64,000 bases of DNA from Arachis hypogaea (lineage: Eukaryota > Streptophyta > Magnoliopsida > Fabales > Fabaceae), in the NCBI RefSeq assembly GCF_003086295.3, contig NC_092042.1:45134137-45198136 (forward strand), written 5' to 3'. The translations under genes were made by a program, and so were the position numbers. Under the pieces are notes generated by a model. It was not told where the DNA came from. It searched no databases and saw only the letters and a program-made list of their open reading frames with translations. Below are positions 58,610 to 64,000 of this stretch, piece by piece. Positions within the stretch are counted from its first letter, which is position 1. Each line of letters opens with the position of its first letter.

Positions 58610-60017
58610 TCACATTTTTTCAGCGTATATTGGTCCTTGTAATATATACAATTTGAAGATGCTATTTCTGAATTTTGTCTCAAACAAATCAAATATCCAA
58701 TTGAAATGCTTGGATTTATCATGAAGAACTAGATTCCGAATTAGTATTACAGAACTTAAGTTATTATAGAATATCATTGGTGAGGTCTGAAGATGAGCTC
58801 CTAACTCCATCAACAAATTTTTTATCCATAGAATTTCAACTTCATTAGAGGCCAAACTCCTAAATTCTGCCTTAGTTGATGTTCTAATAATTGTATGTTA
58901 TTTTCTATAAGACTAAGACACTAAATTAGAACAAAAAATTACACAAAATCCTAAAATTGACCTTCGATACTCTAGATCACAAGCCCAATCAAAATCAGAA
59001 ATTTCATAGATTCTAAAATCTGAATTGCTGTGAAAGCTAAAGCCATATTCTCTGGTCCTGCTTAAATATCTCAAGATTCTTTTAACAGTTTTTCAATGTG
59101 CAATCAAGGACTTGTGCATGAACTAGCTTAACTTGCAAATAGAAAAGGAGATATATGGTCTTGTAATGGATAAATATTGAAAACTCCCAACTATCGATCT
59201 ATATATCTTGGGATCTTGAAAATCTTCAGAACTTGTGGACAATAACTATAAAGAAAATACCATAGGGGTTGGCATAGTTGATACTTCTCCCATGTTTACC
59301 TTAGACAACAAGTTAGTAACATATTTGGTTTGAGAGATATGCAATAGTCTAGACTCTGTTCTTCTAACCTTGATGCCTAAAAAGTAACTTAATTCTCCTA
59401 AGTCTTTTAAGATAAAAATAGAGTTTAATTGTTTAATCATAGATTTCATTTCAAAAGGATCATTTTCAGTTATGATGATATCATCAACATAACATAGAAT
59501 GTAGATAGCATATATGGCAATTGCTTTATGAATAAAGATGTATCAATTTGAGCTTTTTTGAAACCAAAATGAAACAAGGTATTGTTTAAATTAAGAAACC
59601 ACTCTCTTAGCGCTTGTTTAAGACCATATAGAGACCTATTTAACCTGCACACTGAATATGAGCATTAATCTCAAAGCCTTTGGGCTATTTCATATAAATA
59701 ACTTGTCTAAGATCACTATTCAAAAAGACATTATTAAAATCAAATTGCCTAATAACCCAACTCTTAGATAAAGCTAAACTCAGAACTAATTTAATGGTGG
59801 TTGGTCTGATAACAGCACTAAACACCTTATTAAAGTCTATACTTTTAGATTGAATATAGCTTTGAGCCACTAATATAATTTTATATTTTTGAATAGATCC
59901 ATCTGGATTTCTTTTTACTGCAAAAGCCCATCTAAAACTTATAATCTTAGCATTTAGTGGAGGGTTAACTAAAATCCATATGTTATTTTGAACCAGGACT
60001 TCAAATTCTTCCTTCAT
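58610..60017 (-). pseudogene. Copia reverse transcriptase and RNase H remnant
   Basis: Segments at 60017-59685, 59652-59470, 59449-59246 and 58855-58610 (minus) encode NNIWILVNPP, FRWAFAVKRNPDGSIQKYK, SLYGLKQALREWF, KDLGELSYFLGIKV and the RNase H stretch NEVEILWIKNLLMELG. Frame changes and stops separate them. Confidence 0.9.
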
Positions 60018-60399
60018 AGCTTGATGCTAATGAGGAATAGTTAGAGCTGCAATAGCAGACTTTGGGATTTCATCATCATAAAATTTATCTGTGTTAATAG
60101 CAGTAAATACCTAAGGTTTTATTTTTCCAGTTTTGGTTCTAGTAACCATAGGATGTATATTTGTAGAAATATTTTTCGAATTAGGTTGAGATGGAGGTGG
60201 GTTTATGATAGAAAGATTGGTATTCTCAGGAGGGAGATGAACCTTAAGACCAGAAATAGGAATTATAGAATTTGTGGAGTTTGTAATGATGGATGAGGGT
60301 TAGAAGTATTATCTGAGTCATGTGAAGAAGGATTAGGTTTAGAAGATTCATAAGTAGTGGACAAAGTATCAGTATGTGCTATAAAATCAGATTTATAAG

Positions 60400-61300
60400 T
60401 AGGAGTAACTTTAGCAACTACAGGAATAGTATTAGGAACAAAATAAAAAACTTATCAAATTTCTCAGTGGATTGCTTGCTGTTCAATATATTTTGATCAA
60501 ATAAGAATAATTTTTTCTATGAAAAATGCATTTCATCAAAAGTAATATTTCTAGAAACATATATCTTGACAGTTTTAGACATACACCTGTACCCTTTATA
60601 ATGAGCAACGTAACTAACAAATATACATTTTTCAGATTTATAATTAAATTTAGTTTTATTATAAGGTATTAAGAGAGGATAGCATGTACTTCAAAATACT
60701 TTAAAGTGATTATAATCAGGTACCTTGTTAAAGAGGACTTCATAAGATGTCTTGCCATTTAATACTTGTGTTGGAAGTCTATTTATTATGTATGTTGCAG
60801 TAACTATAACTTCATCCTAAAAAGTTAGAGGCATGGATGTCATAGAAAGCATAACTAAGGTAGTTTCTATCAAGAGTCTATAATTTCTTTCAGTCAATCC
60901 ATTTTGTTCATATGTGTAAGGGCAGGAACACCTATGAAGAATGTCATTATTAGTTAAGAAAATTGAGAAAAAAATATGAACTATACTCACCATCATGATC
61001 TGATTGGAACTCTTTAATTTTACATCCTGTGAGATTTTTCATAACATTTTTAAATTGAACAAAAGCTGAAAAAACTTGTGACTTTGTATACAATAAATAG
61101 AGACATGTATACCTATTGTAAACATTGATGAATGTGACATAGTATTTATAGCCAAGATGAGATATCATAGGGAAAAGACCCCATAGATTAAAACATACTA
61201 ATTGAAGAGGAGCAGTACAAGTAGATTTAGAGTAATAAAAGGAAAATTTATGAGATTTAATATAAGAACAATTTTCACAAACATGCTGTCTCTAAACTGT
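60400..61300 (-). pseudogene. Copia integrase remnant
   Basis: The open stretch 61168-60950 reads GYKYYVTFINVYNRYTCLYLL and KEFQSDHDGEYSS, the first two catalytic regions of a copia integrase. The rest continues with stops to a degraded NGLTERNYRLLIE segment near 60880. Confidence 0.85.
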
Positions 61301-61879
61301 TTTAGAGACAGCATGCCCTAATTTATTATGCCAAATATCAAAATGAGAATTTGTTACAAAAAAAAAACAAAAGACTTCTGATTTGTTGAAACTTTAGTTG
61401 GAATAGCTATATTGTAAAATTGATAAATGCCACTATCCTTGCAAGAGAACCTTCTTGGTATGCTGACATTTCACAAAACACACATAAGCATGAAATTCAA
61501 AAAAGACTTTGTAGCCTTCGACAAATTTTGAGACAGAAATAAGGTTTTTAGTGATATCTAGACCATAATTAATTGTTATAAGTGAAGCCATCAATTAAAA
61601 TCTTTTGCATAAAGTAAAGAATGACCAATGTGATGAATTTCCAAAACTGTCGTTACTAAGAAAAACCTGATCTGGTATTGAGTATTTAGAAATTGTTATT
61701 AGATTTGCTGGGTTTGGAGTAACATGGTGTGAAGCACCTATATCAGGATACTAATTTGGATCTGCTACTGATTGAAGAACAACCATATAGGCTGAGGGAT
61801 TATGAAAAGAGGGTGTTGGATAAGGTGGTGTAGAAGATGATGTAGAATTTTTTGATTTAAAAGCAGGATTGAATGAAGA

Positions 61880-62832
61880 ATTTAGTTTAAAAACTTGATT
61901 TGATGCTTGAAAAGGCAGTGGCAGTTCCTGGTTAAACCTGTGAAAACAATGCTAAGCAATATGTCCAATTCAGCCACATACTTAGCATTGAGGTCTTGAT
62001 GATGAGAAGAAAGATCTTCCTCCTCTATTAAACTTGCCACCCCTGCATCTTCTGCCAGCTGATCGTCTACCAAAAAATTATTGTGAATTGAAGCTTCCTT
62101 GATTCAAGTGTGTTTATAGAAGAAGATTATCTAGAGCTCAAAATTTTTCAGTAAAATCATCATGTGACAGAATCAAAATTTCTACTTCAGATAGAGAATA
62201 CAAATCTGGTTTAGAGTTGATAGTAAACAAAAGCATTTGATACTCAACATTAAGTCCTTCAAGCAAAGCTTCAATGTGTTGTTCAGAAGTAAGAGGGCTT
62301 ATCAAGGCTGCTAAAGAATCTGCCACATTCTTGATCTTGAAGACATAATCAATTGTTGAGAGACCATGCTTCTTGATGAGTTTCAATTGCGACTTCAATT
62401 GTTTTACTTTATAATATGTGGACTTGTGATAATAATCTTCAATCTTTTGCAAATCTGATAAGCACATTAAAGTCCTATCATTTTATTGTTGAAAGATGTA
62501 TCCATAGAAACTAGCATCCAAGATATTAAATTGTAATCTTCCTGCCTCCATTGTTTGTAAGTAATTGATTCTTTGTTTGCTAACTTATCTTCTTCAGAGG
62601 AAAAGCGGTTTGGAATATTTTCTAGAAGAAGAAGATCTTGTAGATCTTGGCCAAAAATTGTTGCAATAGATTGTTGTTGCTAGGTTCTATGATTGTTTTC
62701 TCCCAATTTGTCCCGGATCGGGTTGAAAAGCTTTTGATTCAACAATCTTGAACTTGCTGTAATTTGATGAAGATCTAAATTGCAGACATTGTTAATTGAA
62801 GAGGAGGATAAATTTTTTATAGATTTAGCCAT
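61880..62832 (-). pseudogene. Copia gag remnant
   Basis: Opens at an ATG at 62832 (MAKSIKNLSSSS). A stop soon after is followed by a degraded WRQEDYNLISWML segment. A 109-codon open stretch at 62467-62138 corresponds to the UBN2 gag region (YYKVKQLKSQLKLIKKHG, LLEGLNVEYQML). A zinc knuckle remnant (C..CG..GH....C) lies near 61990-61950. Confidence 0.8.
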
Positions 62833-62852
62833 GGATCGATCAAGAACCTTAA

Positions 62853-62865
62853 GCTACTAATACCA
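62853..62865 (-). other. Copia primer binding site-like sequence
   Basis: On the minus strand TGGTATTAGTAGC resembles the tRNA-iMet-type site TGGTATCAGAGC used by many copia elements. It lies about 20 bp before the gag ATG. Confidence 0.5.
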
Positions 62866-62870
62866 TGATA

Positions 62871-63379
62871 GAGTTTTTACTAAACCTTATCTAGTAAGAA
62901 ACTATGAACTGAAAATTGAAGAAGAAACAAAAGATTGGAAACATAAGGTTTTTTGTACGTTGAGATACATAATTGATTAGATGCACAAAATCTCTTTCAC
63001 ATTCCACCAACGACCATCTATTCCAAAACAACTGCAAAGGAAAATTTTCGAATGTGTTATATCCAGCAAAACCTTCTTCGTGTCTTTCATATCCCAACCA
63101 CTAAACACACAATAATGACCATATTACAATTAACAATCCACAAACACCTTCTAAACCACTCCCAAATTAAAGCACACAATAATTTAAATGCAAATCTGCT
63201 ACACTACTATTTTCTTATGCATATTAACTAACTACAAATGCTAACATGCGACAACGAGTAACACCCTCATGACTAACTTTCCCTTAGCACCATTACCAAT
63301 AGCCCACTACAGACCCATCATTATTAAACCGCCACACTACCTATGGATAGTTAAACCCTTTTCAACAGGACTGGGGTTG
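62871..63379. other. Possible copia 5' LTR and flank
   Basis: No gene. The sequence directly right of the primer site should belong to the 5' LTR of the minus-strand copia element, but its far end is not defined. Confidence 0.4.
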
Positions 63380-64000
63380 AGGGAATTGTCGGTTCGGAAA
63401 TTTAACAAAATAATTCTGTTGTGAGCATAGTCCAAACCGACAATCGATCATCGCAATCAAAGTTTAAATAAAGGTTGTCACAATGCAAACCAATATAAAA
63501 AACCGAGAGTATTAAACCTTGGGTCGTTCTCCCTAAGAATGGTAATCGAGTACTAAATTATTGGCTATGAGGGAATGGGGGTTGAGATAACAATTGACAA
63601 GAAAATTAAAGGCAAGAAAGTAAATAAGCATGCAAGGAATTAAAACTCAAATCAAGTGAAACAATGAAATTAGAATTTAAGTGGCAAAAAGGAACTCTTA
63701 GCAAAGTTTGGGAATTAAGGATTCCTATCCTATTCATCGACCACAAACATGGTAATTGTGAAGAATTAATTTCGATTAGTCAATTCTAACATTGAGGATA
63801 AGTTAAAAGGGCGTAATTGATCTCAATCTATAAATTCTAGTCAACTCACTAATTAACTTAGTGAAAGGCTAGCGTTAGTGGAAACCAAACCAACTAACAA
63901 TCCTAAACACAATCTAGAATGGACATCTATGACTCAGGGTCACCCAATTCTCCAATTCTAAGCCAAGAGTATGAAAAACTATATAAAAGCTAGACCAAGC
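63380..64000 (-). repeat. Inverted Ty3 LTR-like sequence, cut by the window end
   Basis: Contains a phrase around 63522 (TTGGGTCGTTCTCCCTAAGA) that I recall as common near the 3' ends of legume Ty3 LTRs in the opposite orientation. No coding content. The partner LTR is outside the window. Confidence 0.4.

Larger units (their letters stand above)
58500..62870 (-). mobile_element. Decayed Ty1-copia element on the minus strand
   Basis: From right to left: a primer-site-like TGGTATTAGTAGC at 62853-62865 (minus), gag, integrase, reverse transcriptase and RNase H in copia order. All frames are broken many times. Terminal repeats were not identified by matching both ends. Confidence 0.85.

Overview
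This is plant nuclear DNA, most likely from a legume and plausibly peanut (Arachis). The evidence is split plant genes with GT/AG introns, AT-rich intergenic DNA packed with nested transposons, and the palindrome-like word GGCGTTTAACGCC, which I associate from memory with Arachis Ty3 elements. The organism is an inference; no search was possible. Only two genes look like intact host genes. One is a seven-exon NAK/AAK1-type protein kinase (24344-27287, +). The other is an intronless CDR1-like secreted aspartic protease (53776-55095, +). Nearly everything else is transposon-derived.

Layout. 1-10966: an Athila-type Ty3 LTR retrotransposon whose 5' LTR is cut by the window edge. It has a tRNA-Asp-type primer site, a gag-pol frame broken by seven stop codons but no frameshift, a second ORF in the env position and a complete 3' LTR. 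It sits in an inverted LTR of a related family (10967-11971). 12307-15060: a decayed L1-type LINE. 15060-23250: AT-rich DNA with a Tourist-like MITE, Helitron-like ends and repeat copies. 23250-27560: the kinase gene. 27960-35159: a dead Ty1-copia pol gene split by a 5.1-kb CACTA element, which itself carries a hAT-like MITE. 35160-38560: a compound microsatellite, a Ty3 gag remnant and an LTR-like block.

40628-46942: a complete Mutator-like element (MULE) with about 103-bp terminal inverted repeats and a perfect 9-bp target duplication. It carries two convergent genes: a plant mobile domain (PMD) gene (+) and a MULE transposase (-). Both are disabled by a few mutations. 46952-53700: AT-rich repeats, a MITE and an unexplained GC-rich island. 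53700-55100: the protease gene. 55490-56872: a long-TIR element holding a fragment that resembles the C-terminal part of an AP2/ERF factor. 57299-58004: a 706-bp foldback element with a 9-bp target duplication. 58500-62870: a decayed Ty1-copia element on the minus strand. 63380-64000: part of another inverted LTR.

The best candidate for an unusual system is the MULE. The transposase and the PMD gene share one transposon and meet tail to tail. Each is driven from a terminus loaded with copies of the same CCGTGG/CCACGG palindrome. Also notable are the palindrome families spread through coding and non-coding parts of the Athila element, and the inverted LTR-like segment directly against its 3' LTR.
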